From: Halobacteriales archaeon QS_9_68_42
Lineage (GTDB): Archaea; Halobacteriota; Halobacteria; Halobacteriales; Haloarculaceae
Reading direction: 5' to 3'
DNA: 10,018 nucleotides
Assembly (NCBI GenBank): GCA_003022905.1
Contig: PXSE01000014.1
Coordinates: 1 to 10,018, forward strand
Shown: positions 1-6,248 of the stretch, piece by piece
How positions within the stretch are numbered: the first letter of the stretch is position 1
How the letters are laid out: each line of letters opens with the position of its first letter
Position numbers and translations under genes: made by a program
The notes under the pieces: generated by a model
Told to the model about the DNA's origin: nothing
Database searches by the model: none
The model's input: the letters and a program-made list of their open reading frames with translations, nothing else

Positions 1-2115
1 GGCGGCGTCGACGTTGACGCGACCGTACCCCTCGTAGGGGTCCCGCTCGCCGAAGGTGTAGGTCGGCGCCTTCGCGCGGTGGTAGGGCGCGGCGGTGAAC
101 GCTGTCGTCGAGGCCGTCGACAGCAGGACGGACTTGAGTCGCATGACGTCCTCGCGGGTCGTCTCGGCGGGCTCGGGCAACGACAGCGCCTCGGGGGCGT
201 CCTCTTCCATGGCCTGGGCGACGAGGCCGGCGGTGCCACAGACGGAGGGCGAGGCCATCGAGGTGCCGCCCTTACCGGTGAAGTCGCGGACGTCGCCGTA
301 CTCCGCCTTGGAGTCGGGGTTGCCCGCCTTCGAGGCCCAGTCGAGCTGGTTCACGTGGCCGCCGGGCGCGGTCACGTCGGGCTTGGCGTGGGGCTGGCCG
401 TCCTCGTTGACGCCGCCGAGACCGCCCGAGGAGTACGCCGCGATGCCATCCCGGGGGCCGGTGGCGACGACCGAGATGGCCTCCTCGACGACGGCGGGCG
501 AGGAGTTGCCGTTGGCCGGCGTGGCGGAGTTGCCGGCGGCGGCGACCGTCAGGATGCCGCCGTCGGTGATGTCGGCGATGTCGCCGGGCGTCGTGTCGAG
601 GACGCCGCCGGCGATGCCGACCGGGATGCCGCCGATCGCGCCCCACGACATGTTGACCGCCCGGAGGTTGAACGCCGCCGCGAACTCGTCGGCCGCCCGG
701 GCGAGGTTGTTCGCGCCGCCGCCGAGGCCGGTGACCGCGACGAGGCTGTTGCCCGGGGCGATGCCGGCGTGGATGGCGTAGTCGCCGTCGTCGACGGCCT
801 CGCCGGTCGTTCCGTCGAAGGCCGCAAACGAGCCGGTGGCGACCTCCTTGACCCGACCGGGTGCGGCGAACTCGCCCTCGGTCGTCCGGACGTAGACGGT
901 ATAGCTCTCCGTTCCGGAGTCGTGGACGGCGGGCGTCTGGGTGATGTTCGCCTCGACGGACACCTCGGAGGTACCCGAGGCGCCGACCGACCGCGCGAGC
1001 TGGCGGCCGTTCGGGCCCTCGATGACGACTTCGATGCCGTCGCCGGTCGCGGCGCCGAAGACACCGCCGTCGGCGCCGGCCTCGACCTCGTACTCGAGGA
1101 AGTCGCCGGCGATGAGGACGGTATTCGGCGAGTCGGTGGTCGCATCGTCGACGGTCGCGGCCTGTCCGGAGCCGGTCATGATGCCGGAGACGTGGGTACC
1201 GTGACCGTCGGAGTCCCGGGGCTTGTCGTAGTCGCCGTACCGGGTGTCGTCGTTGTGCCAGGCGACGAGTTCCGGGGTGTCGCCGGCGTCCGGCAGCAGC
1301 GTGTCGCTGTCGATGGAGACGTCCTCGGTAACGGTGACCTCGCGGACCTCCGTCTCGCCCGTGTCGATGAGTTCCTCGAACTCGATGGTGACGTCGTACG
1401 CGTTGACGCTCCGCCAGGTGACGACCTCGAACTCGTAGTCGTCCTCGGCGTTCAGCACAATAGGGTCGTTGACCAGCACCGTCTTCCGGCTCTCGGTGTT
1501 GACCTCGAGGCCGCCGCCCGTCGTGGCGACCTGTGTGCCGTTCTTCAGGATGCGGAGCTCGCACTCGCCGGGCTCCTCGGCGCCTTCGGGCGTGCCGGGA
1601 TCCCAGTCGATGGTGCCGCGAAGCTGGACGAAGCTGTCGTCCGCCGTGTCGAACTCCTCGGTTGCGATGTTCGCCGGGCCGAACGTCTGAATGAGGCCGA
1701 GCACGCCGGCGCCGGCGGCGGCACCGCTGTACGTCTCGGTCTGTCGGACCGCCTCCCTGTAGACTGGCAGCGTCTTCTCCTCGGTGCCGGTCTTCCGCTC
1801 GAGCTTCAGCCGGTCGTCGCTGGTCGTGGTTGCGGTGACGTCGTTCCACGGCCCCAGGTCGGGGTGGCGGCCCTCCGCGCCGGAGTCGGTCAGCGCGAGC
1901 GACCGGTCGGCGCGCCCCCGGTAGCCGCGCTCCCAGGCCTTCTGTGCCTCTCGTACCCGGATGTTCCGGAACACCGAGTCGATTCCGTGGTCGGCAGCGG
2001 CGGTTCCGACCGCGCCGATGCCGAGCGCGGCGGCGGCGGCCGCAGCACCGGACGCCCGCATGAACGTCCGCCGCGAGAAGACCGTGCTGTCGTTTCTGTC
2101 TTGCTCTCCACTCAT
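1..2115 (-). CDS. Tat-exported S8 (subtilisin-like) serine protease, 3' end outside window
   Basis: The frame is open from ATG at 2115 to the window edge, giving 705 visible residues and no stop, so the C-terminus is missing. The N-terminus carries a twin-arginine signal (SRRTFM, residues 14-19), an Ala-rich hydrophobic stretch and an AAA-D cleavage-like site near 41, with no lipobox Cys. It should therefore be exported folded and released. The subtilase triad is readable: Asp77 in TDSG, His305 in DGHGTHVSG, Ser619 in GGTSMASP, plus oxyanion Asn529 in AAAGNS. Two features are unusual. About 228 residues separate Asp and His, and about 224 separate His and Asn, far more than in ordinary subtilisins. 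This implies beta-rich insertions near residues 95-290 and 316-447. No I9-type propeptide is visible between the signal and the catalytic core. The first ATG is supported by a TATA box 26 nt upstream. Family assignment is firm; the substrate is unknown. Confidence 0.95.
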   Translation of the reverse strand, partial: MSGEQDRNDSTVFSRRTFMRASGAAAAAAALGIGAVGTAAADHGIDSVFRNIRVREAQKAWERGYRGRADRSLALTDSGAEGRHPDLGPWNDVTATTTSDDRLKLERKTGTEEKTLPVYREAVRQTETYSGAAAGAGVLGLIQTFGPANIATEEFDTADDSFVQLRGTIDWDPGTPEGAEEPGECELRILKNGTQVATTGGGLEVNTESRKTVLVNDPIVLNAEDDYEFEVVTWRSVNAYDVTIEFEELIDTGETEVREVTVTEDVSIDSDTLLPDAGDTPELVAWHNDDTRYGDYDKPRDSDGHGTHVSGIMTGSGQAATVDDATTDSPNTVLIAGDFLEYEVEAGADGGVFGAATGDGIEVVIEGPNGRQLARSVGASGTSEVSVEANITQTPAVHDSGTESYTVYVRTTEGEFAAPGRVKEVATGSFAAFDGTTGEAVDDGDYAIHAGIAPGNSLVAVTGLGGGANNLARAADEFAAAFNLRAVNMSWGAIGGIPVGIAGGVLDTTPGDIADITDGGILTVAAAGNSATPANGNSSPAVVEEAISVVATGPRDGIAAYSSGGLGGVNEDGQPHAKPDVTAPGGHVNQLDWASKAGNPDSKAEYGDVRDFTGKGGTSMASPSVCGTAGLVAQAMEEDAPEALSLPEPAETTREDVMRLKSVLLSTASTTAFTAAPYHRAKAPTYTFGERDPYEGYGRVNVDAA

Positions 2116-2128
2116 GTATGTAACATAC
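2116..2128. promoter_or_regulatory. Small palindrome abutting the protease start codon
   Basis: GTATG-TAA-CATAC forms perfect 5-bp arms around a 3-nt centre. It lies directly between the protease TATA box and its ATG, in the stretch that RNA polymerase must open. A repressor bound here would block initiation, so it is a candidate operator. The arms are short and AT-rich, so chance is possible. Confidence 0.3.
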
Positions 2129-2137
2129 TGGTCTATC

Positions 2138-2145
2138 ATAAAAAG
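2138..2145 (-). promoter_or_regulatory. TATA box of the S8 protease gene
   Basis: Read on the minus strand this is CTTTTTAT, in an AT-rich patch that stands out from the GC-rich surroundings. Its centre lies about 26 nt upstream of the protease ATG at 2115. That is the spacing expected if transcription begins at or next to the start codon (leaderless mRNA). Inferred from position and composition only. Confidence 0.65.
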
Positions 2146-2268
2146 CATTCTGACAAAATCGTCCAAACGATGGTGACAGGCCCGTTCAAAGTCCGCATGA
2201 GGGCCTGATTCGACATTTTTCTGGTTCGAGCAAATTCTCAAAGAAGCGAAAAGAGTCCGACGATCCGT

Positions 2269-2288
2269 TACTGCCGGCTGTAACTACA
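2269..2288 (+). repeat. Palindromic motif copy 1 (TAC-Y-GCCGGC-Y-GTAACTACA)
   Basis: This copy reads TACTGCCGGCTGTAACTACA. With two more bases on the left it becomes an 18-bp near-palindrome, GTTAC-T-GCCGGC-T-GTAAC (2267-2284), broken only by two T-T mismatches. It matches copy 2 at 4189-4208 in 18 of 20 positions. Its reverse complement matches copy 3 at 4280-4295 over 16 bases without mismatch. It sits between the divergent protease and ubaA promoters, about 45 nt upstream of the ubaA TATA box. Its function is unknown; an operator or a dispersed small element is possible. Confidence 0.6.
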
Positions 2289-2331
2289 GTAGGGACCGGA
2301 CAAAGAGAGCGACGCCCCACTCGGCAGGGCG

Positions 2332-2337
2332 CTTATC
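2332..2337 (+). promoter_or_regulatory. TATA box of ubaA
   Basis: CTTATC lies in GCGCTTATCTCC, centred about 26 nt before the ATG at 2361. This matches leaderless transcription and supports that ATG as the start. No Shine-Dalgarno motif precedes the ATG, which is consistent. Confidence 0.6.
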
Positions 2338-2360
2338 TCCGGTGGCCCCCAACCAGTGCT

Positions 2361-3173
2361 ATGACCGACCTCTCGCTCGACGCCGACCAGCTGGACCGCT
2401 ACTCCCGACACATCATCATGGACGGGGTAGGCCCGGAGGGACAGAAGCGGCTGCTCGACGCCGAGGTGCTGTGCATCGGCGCCGGCGGCCTCGGCTCGCC
2501 GATCATCCAGTATCTGGCCGCCGCCGGCGTCGGGACGCTGGGCATCGCCGACGACGACGTCGTCGAGCGGTCGAACCTCCAGCGACAGGTGGTCCACGCC
2601 GACGACGACGTCGGCCGCCCGAAGGTCGAGTCCGCCCGCGAGTTCGTCGAAGCACAGAACCCCGACGTGACCGTCGAGACCCACGACACCTGCGTGACCG
2701 CCGACAACGTCGAAGGGTTCCTCGCCGACTACGACCTCGTCGTTGACGGCTCGGACAACTTCGCCACGCGCTATCTCGTCAACGACGCGTGCACGCTCGC
2801 GGGCGTCCCGTTCGCCCACGGCGCCATCCTCCGGTTCGAGGGGCAGGTCACGACGTTCGAGGCCAGCGAGGGCGGCCCCTGTTATCGGTGTCTGTTCCCC
2901 GAGGCGCCCGAACCCGGGACGGTCCCCGACTGTGCGACTGCAGGTGTTCTGGGCGTGCTGCCTGGCACCGTCGGATGCATTCAGGCCACCGAGGCCGTGA
3001 AACTCCTGCTCGAGTACGGCGAGACGCTCGACGGCCGGATGGTGTTCTACGACGCCGCCGACATGACCTTCGAGGAGATACCCGTCGAACCGCGCCCGGA
3101 CTGTCCGGTCTGCGGCGAGGGGAGAATCGAGTCGGTCCACGAAGTCACCTACGAGTCGACCTGCAGCATCTGA
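2361..3173 (+). CDS. ubaA: Ubiquitin-like activating enzyme (E1-like, MoeB/ThiF/HesA family), UbaA
   Basis: This 270-residue protein has the full MoeB/ThiF fold signature. It has the N-terminal RYSRH (13-17) and the nucleotide loop GAGGLG (40-45). It also has RSNLQRQ (70-76) with the adenylation Arg and Asn, Lys88, DGSDN (129-133), and a CxxC pair (Cys174/177 with Cys248/251) for structural zinc. Cys191 in PDCATAGVLG is the likely catalytic Cys. In Haloferax the UbaA enzyme adenylates the C-terminal Gly of SAMP proteins. It serves both protein conjugation (sampylation) and sulfur transfer to molybdopterin and to tRNA thiolation. Length and motifs fit a single-domain archaeal E1 with no fused rhodanese domain. 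No SAMP/MoaD gene lies in the window. The next gene follows after 49 nt in the same direction, but with its own TATA-like box. Assignment as E1-like is firm; UbaA over a dedicated MoeB is very likely because haloarchaea use one enzyme for both roles. Confidence 0.93.
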   Translation: MTDLSLDADQLDRYSRHIIMDGVGPEGQKRLLDAEVLCIGAGGLGSPIIQYLAAAGVGTLGIADDDVVERSNLQRQVVHADDDVGRPKVESAREFVEAQNPDVTVETHDTCVTADNVEGFLADYDLVVDGSDNFATRYLVNDACTLAGVPFAHGAILRFEGQVTTFEASEGGPCYRCLFPEAPEPGTVPDCATAGVLGVLPGTVGCIQATEAVKLLLEYGETLDGRMVFYDAADMTFEEIPVEPRPDCPVCGEGRIESVHEVTYESTCSI

Positions 3174-3191
3174 CCGCCCCCCGAGAGGAAC

Positions 3192-3199
3192 GCATATCC
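3192..3199 (+). promoter_or_regulatory. TATA box of the aminopeptidase gene
   Basis: GCATATCC is centred about 27 nt upstream of the ATG at 3223, inside the 49-nt gap after ubaA. It suggests the peptidase can be transcribed alone as a leaderless message even if some ubaA transcripts read through. A 5-bp inverted repeat (CCGCC/GGCGG, 3205-3220) sits between this box and the ATG, which is weak evidence for anything. Confidence 0.5.
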
Positions 3200-3222
3200 G
3201 GACACCGCCCGAAGAGGCGGGC

Positions 3223-4188
3223 ATGACGGATGTACTCGACATCGAGGACCCGGAGGCGGTTGCGACCGCCGCCGAGACCGCCGTCGAACAGTGTCTGGCC
3301 GTCGAGGCCGACGAGACCTGCGTCGTGGTCACCGACGACAGACGCGACCCCATCGGCGAGGCGCTGTACGAGGCCGCCCTCGAGGCCACCGAAGCGGCCG
3401 TCGTCGTCCGGTACCCGCCGGGGCCACAGCACGGCGCCGAGCCGCCCGCGCCGGTCGCGGCCGCGCTGGCGGCGGCCGACGCCTTCCTTGCGCCGACGAC
3501 AAAGAGCCTCAGCCACACCCGCGCTCGCTCGGACGCCACCGACGGCGGCGCCCGCGGCGCGACGCTACCCGGCACCACCGAGGCGGTGTTCACGACCGGG
3601 CTAGACGCCGACTACGAGGCCATCGCCGCCGAGTGTGCGGCGATGCTCAAGGCCGTCGAGGACGCCAACGAGATACGCGTCACCTCCCCGCAGGGCACCG
3701 ACGTGACCTTCGAACTCGGCGAGCGGGACTGGTACGAGGATACCGGTATCGTCCACGAACCGGGCGCGTTCTCGAACCTGCCCGCCGGCGAGGTGTTCAT
3801 CAGCCCCGAGTCCGCCGACGGGACCTACGTCGTCGACGGGACTATCCGCCCGCACGGCCTGCTTGCCGAGGGTCAGACGGTCACCTTCGAGGTGGCAGAC
3901 GGCTACGTCACGGGCGTCGACGACGACGCGGTCCGCGGGGAACTCGAGGAGGCCGGCGAGGCCGCCTACAACCTGGCGGAACTGGGTATCGGGACCAACA
4001 TCGGCGTCACCGACCTCATCGGCAGCGTTCTGCTGGACGAGAAGGCCGGCGGCACCGTCCACATCGCCGTCGGCGACGACGCCGGCATCGGCGGGGACAC
4101 CGAGGCGCCGATCCACATGGACGGCATCCTCCGCGAGCCGACGGTGTACGCCGACGGGGCGGAACTGGAACTGCCTCGCGTGGAGTGA
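3223..4188 (+). CDS. M29-family (thermophilic-type) metallo-aminopeptidase
   Basis: This 321-residue protein resembles the AmpS/AmpT aminopeptidase family (COG2309, peptidase family M29). These are cytoplasmic di-metal exopeptidases that remove N-terminal residues. All five expected metal ligands are present in order: Glu190 in PAGEVFISPES, Glu253 in AELGIGTN, His280 in GTVHIAVGDD, then His298 and Asp300 in PIHMDG. The family is often 370-410 residues. This one is shorter, mainly in the N-terminal half, where the Rossmann-like region is reduced and Ala-rich. The ATG is set by a TATA box 27 nt upstream. The gene follows ubaA in the same direction and ends directly against a copy of the palindromic motif. 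M29-like folds also occur in non-peptidase enzymes such as the dihydroxypyridine dioxygenase NicX, so the exact reaction is not certain. The complete ligand set favours a metalloenzyme that is active. Confidence 0.85.
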   Translation: MTDVLDIEDPEAVATAAETAVEQCLAVEADETCVVVTDDRRDPIGEALYEAALEATEAAVVVRYPPGPQHGAEPPAPVAAALAAADAFLAPTTKSLSHTRARSDATDGGARGATLPGTTEAVFTTGLDADYEAIAAECAAMLKAVEDANEIRVTSPQGTDVTFELGERDWYEDTGIVHEPGAFSNLPAGEVFISPESADGTYVVDGTIRPHGLLAEGQTVTFEVADGYVTGVDDDAVRGELEEAGEAAYNLAELGIGTNIGVTDLIGSVLLDEKAGGTVHIAVGDDAGIGGDTEAPIHMDGILREPTVYADGAELELPRVE

Positions 4189-4208
4189 TACCGCCGGCCG
4201 TAACTACA
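4189..4208 (+). repeat. Palindromic motif copy 2, immediately after the aminopeptidase stop
   Basis: TACCGCCGGCCGTAACTACA begins at the base after the TGA stop (4186-4188). It differs from copy 1 only at two positions, and both change T to C symmetrically around the GCCGGC core. Copies 1 and 2 are direct repeats that bracket ubaA and the aminopeptidase, with 1920 bp between their starts. A role in transcript termination is possible here but would not explain copy 1. Confidence 0.6.
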
Positions 4209-4218
4209 TAAAACGGTC

Positions 4219-4244
4219 CCGTCCGGAAGATGATGTCCGGACGG
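4219..4244. terminator. Hairpin between convergent 3' ends, possible bidirectional terminator
   Basis: CCGTCCGG (4219-4226) and CCGGACGG (4237-4244) are perfect 8-bp inverted arms around a 10-nt loop. The hairpin lies between the end of the plus-strand aminopeptidase and the end of the minus-strand broken membrane-protein gene. That is where a shared terminator would be expected. There is no clear U-tract after it in either direction, and archaeal termination usually relies on T-runs more than on hairpins, so the role is uncertain. Confidence 0.3.
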
Positions 4245-4279
4245 TGTCCAACCGGATATCGCCGAGAAATCTCGAAAGA

Positions 4280-4295
4280 GTTACAGCCGGCAGTA
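4280..4295 (-). repeat. Palindromic motif copy 3, inverted
   Basis: On the plus strand this reads GTTACAGCCGGCAGTA, the exact reverse complement of 2269-2284. It overlaps the last codons and TAA stop (4281-4283) of the broken membrane-protein gene. That gene therefore ends Tyr-Cys-Arg-Leu, encoded by the motif itself. This may mean the element is tolerated at 3' ends. Confidence 0.6.
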
Positions 4296-4516
4296 TGACT
4301 CTCCGCGACGGTCGAACAGCAGCATCGGCACGAGCAGAGGCGTCGCGCTGGCGATCACGAGCGACCCCGCCAGCATCGAATAGCTGCCGGCGGTGTCGAG
4401 CCACTCACCGGTACGCGGAACGGAACGCCCAGGCCGTCCCCGACCGCCTCCGCGCTTACCGCGAGGATGGCGAGCAGCGAACCGAAAAGGCGGACCGATA
4501 TAGCCCTGATGACCAT
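4281..4516 (-). pseudogene. Small two-helix membrane protein disrupted by a 5-bp tandem duplication
   Basis: From ATG at 4516 the first frame reads MVIRAISVRLFGSLLAILAV and then into AEAVGDGLGVPFR, a plausible membrane helix and loop. It then degenerates and stops early. The neighbouring frame, ending at TAA 4281-4283, continues with GEWLDTAGSYSMLAGSLVIA and then SATPLLVPMLLFDRRGE, a second helix. The switch coincides with a tandem copy of CGGAA on the plus strand (4416-4420 and 4421-4425). Removing one copy gives 231 nt, exactly 77 codons, and one continuous 76-residue protein with two membrane segments. No family is recognised. A weak AT-rich patch (4533-4540) lies about 20 nt upstream of the ATG. 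It could be a true pseudogene, a phase-variable gene or an assembly error; the downstream helix segment has coding-like GC-rich third positions. Confidence 0.6.
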
Positions 4517-4589
4517 TCAACGGACGAACGGGTAAAAACTGGCTGGGGTCACGAAGGAACCCGGTCGGCTCCGCGTCGACGCCCCTTGC

Positions 4590-4769
4590 TCAGGGCCGCG
4601 CGTACAGGAACAGTCCGGCAATGGTGCAACACACCAGCACAATGAGACCGACGACGAGCGCGAGCGCCCCCCCGACGATCGTCCCGACCAGCGCGGCGAC
4701 CCCCATCCACGCGACCGTCCCGACGGCGTAGAAGACGTACACCCGGACGACCGACTCGGCCAGCACCAT
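4590..4769 (-). CDS. Small (59-residue) two-helix membrane protein of unknown function
   Basis: ATG at 4769 to TGA at 4590-4592 encodes 59 residues. The sequence starts MVLAESVVRVYVFYAVGTVA, continues WMGVAALVGTIVGGALALVV, and ends in GLIVLVCCTIAGLFLYARP. Residues 7-30 and 32-56 are almost wholly hydrophobic, with Gly and Ala spacing typical of packed helices and two adjacent Cys (47-48). Hydrophobicity through the whole frame and GC-rich third codon positions support real coding. The other minus-strand frames here are Arg/Ser-rich and look like shadows. An in-frame stop two codons upstream of the ATG fixes the start. A weak CTTTTG box (4793-4798) lies about 26 nt upstream. It lies 73 nt before the broken small membrane gene on the same strand, so the two may once have formed a cluster. 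No family recognised. Confidence 0.65.
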   Translation of the reverse strand: MVLAESVVRVYVFYAVGTVAWMGVAALVGTIVGGALALVVGLIVLVCCTIAGLFLYARP

Positions 4770-4818
4770 GCGTCACCATTCATGTGAGAGAGCAAAAGAC
4801 CGATGCTGATTACTGCAC

Positions 4819-4865
4819 GTTACTTCGGTATCGACCGCACGACGGCGTGCGGTCGTACCGGTAAC
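4819..4865. repeat. 47-nt interrupted palindrome in a divergent intergenic region
   Basis: The centre is CGACCGCAC-GACGGC-GTGCGGTCG, a perfect 9-bp inverted repeat (4832-4840 and 4847-4855). Outside it CGGTA (4826-4830) pairs with TACCG (4856-4860) after a single bulged T. GTTAC (4819-4823) pairs with GTAAC (4861-4865) after a two-base bulge. In total 19 base pairs form over 47 nt. It lies about 50 nt upstream of the small membrane-protein start and 73 nt before the zinc-finger start. It is outside both predicted leaderless transcripts. Candidate operator, cruciform or an unannotated small RNA. Confidence 0.6.
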
Positions 4866-4908
4866 ACGTCCCACGCCGAAGAGGACGGCCGCCCGCCGGA
4901 GCCACGCG

Positions 4909-4918
4909 CTTTTATATC
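4909..4918 (+). promoter_or_regulatory. Strong TATA box of the zinc-finger/pcm gene group
   Basis: CTTTTATATC is one of the two best TATA matches in the window. Its centre lies about 25 nt upstream of the ATG at 4939, consistent with a leaderless mRNA. It probably drives the zinc-finger gene and the pcm gene that follows after 4 nt. Confidence 0.75.
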
Positions 4919-4938
4919 CCGACCGAGAAAACCGACTA

Positions 4939-5589
4939 ATGAGCCACCAGCGCGTCGCGGTCCGCTGTCCCTCCTGTTCGCCCGGGGCCGAGACGGCCCA
5001 CGAGGTGCTCAACCGCGGGGGCCAGGCGACCGTCCGGTGCGGCGACTGCGGCCACGTTCACAAGACGACAATCGAGACCGAATCGACCGTCGAACGGCGG
5101 GTCATCATCTCCCAGGAGGACGAATCCGAGGAGGCGTTCGTCAAGATGCCGCCCGACGAAGAGCTGTCGGTCGGCGAGGAGTTCCTCGTCGAGACCGACG
5201 CGGCGATACTCACCGCCCGGGTCACCTCCATCGAGACGACCGACGGCGCCCGGGTCGAGGCGGCGCCCGCAACCGAGGTCAAGACGCTGTGGACGCGGGC
5301 GGTCGGGAACGTTGCGGTGAACCTGACGCTGCACCCGAAGGACGGCGGCCACGACGAGACCCGGAGCGTGAAGATACAGGTGCCGGGCGACGAGGAGTTC
5401 GTCGTCGGCGAGTCCCACGAGTTCGGCGGCGAGGAGTTCACCGTCGAGCGCCTGCTGGTCCGGGAGGATTCGGTCGGCTACGACCGCGAGGGGTACGACT
5501 TCGGAGGCGACAGCGCCCTCGCGAAGGACCTCAAGCGGGTGTACGCCCGCGACGAAGACGCTCGCAGTCGGGCGTGGTCCGGCTGGTAG
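4939..5589 (+). CDS. HVO_0476-like zinc-finger protein
   Basis: This 216-residue acidic protein has an N-terminal zinc ribbon made of Cys10-x2-Cys13 and Cys34-x2-Cys37. The second knuckle reads RCGDCGHVH. A long Glu/Asp- and Val-rich, probably all-beta region follows (about 45-190). The C-terminus is basic and aromatic (RSRAWSGW). It matches what I recall of the haloarchaeal family named after HVO_0476, whose function is unestablished. Zinc ribbons of this type often bind nucleic acid or act as protein adaptors. The TATA box 25 nt upstream fixes the ATG. The stop is followed after only 4 nt by pcm, implying co-transcription and perhaps a linked role in protein repair, though that is inference. 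Confidence 0.8.
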   Translation: MSHQRVAVRCPSCSPGAETAHEVLNRGGQATVRCGDCGHVHKTTIETESTVERRVIISQEDESEEAFVKMPPDEELSVGEEFLVETDAAILTARVTSIETTDGARVEAAPATEVKTLWTRAVGNVAVNLTLHPKDGGHDETRSVKIQVPGDEEFVVGESHEFGGEEFTVERLLVREDSVGYDREGYDFGGDSALAKDLKRVYARDEDARSRAWSGW

Positions 5590-5593
5590 GACG

Positions 5594-6247
5594 ATGTTCG
5601 GGCGCGACTCCGGCACCGACGACTTCGAAATCCGACGGGAGCGGATGGTCGAATCCCTCGCTGAGTCGGGCCGCATCGAGCGCGACTCGACCGTCTCGGC
5701 GATGGAGACCGTTCCGCGCCACGAGTTCGTCCCCGAGGGTCGCCGGGACGACGCCTACGCCGACCGGCCGCTCCCCATCGGCGCCAACCAGACCATCTCC
5801 GCGCCCCACATGGTCGGCATCATGTGCGACCTGCTGGAACTGGGAGCCGGCGACGAGGTGCTGGAGGTCGGCACGGGCTGTGGCTACCACGCCGCCGTCG
5901 TCGCCGAGATTGTCGGCGACGGCAACGTCCACAGCGTCGAGTACGTCGAACGGCTCGCCGAGTCGGCCCGCCGGCGCCTGTCCGACCTCGGCTACAACGT
6001 CGCCGTCCGGGTCGGCGACGGCCGCGAGGGCTGGCCGGAGCACGCCCCCTATGACGCCGCCTACCTCACCTGCGCGACGGCCTCGCTGCCGGACGCCGTG
6101 GTCGAGCAACTGCAGGCGGGCGGCCGCATCGTCGCACCGGTTGGCACCACCCGCCAGACGCTGGTGAAGGCGACGAGGACCACGGACGGACTCGAGCGCG
6201 AGTCCCACGGCGCGGTCCGGTTCGTCCGGATGCAGGGGGACAATTGA
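5594..6247 (+). CDS. pcm: Protein-L-isoaspartate O-methyltransferase
   Basis: This 217-residue protein uses S-adenosylmethionine to methylate isoaspartyl residues that form spontaneously in ageing proteins, starting their repair in the cytoplasm. The diagnostic substrate-site motif is present as IGANQTISAPHMV (62-74). SAM motif I is VLEVGTGCGYHAAV (89-102), with the acidic post-I strand VHSVEY (112-117). GDGREGWPEHAPYD (141-154) and the late strand QAGGRIVAPVG (174-184) follow. Length matches the family. The usual post-motif segment is slightly altered (AYLTCATASLP). The gene starts 4 nt after the zinc-finger stop, so it is probably read from that promoter. Assignment is firm. Confidence 0.95.
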   Translation: MFGRDSGTDDFEIRRERMVESLAESGRIERDSTVSAMETVPRHEFVPEGRRDDAYADRPLPIGANQTISAPHMVGIMCDLLELGAGDEVLEVGTGCGYHAAVVAEIVGDGNVHSVEYVERLAESARRRLSDLGYNVAVRVGDGREGWPEHAPYDAAYLTCATASLPDAVVEQLQAGGRIVAPVGTTRQTLVKATRTTDGLERESHGAVRFVRMQGDN

Positions 6248-6248
6248 C

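Noticed and set aside
79..2208. Very long open frame on the plus strand opposite the S8 protease
   Set aside because: It is the antisense shadow of a high-GC gene. Its translation is a Gly/Arg/Val/Asp-rich string with no recognisable domain, while the minus strand carries a complete protease triad and Tat signal.
4517..4795. 92-codon minus-strand frame overlapping the 59-residue membrane protein
   Set aside because: Ser/Arg/Gly/Trp-rich shadow. The hydrophobic frame in the same place is far more protein-like.
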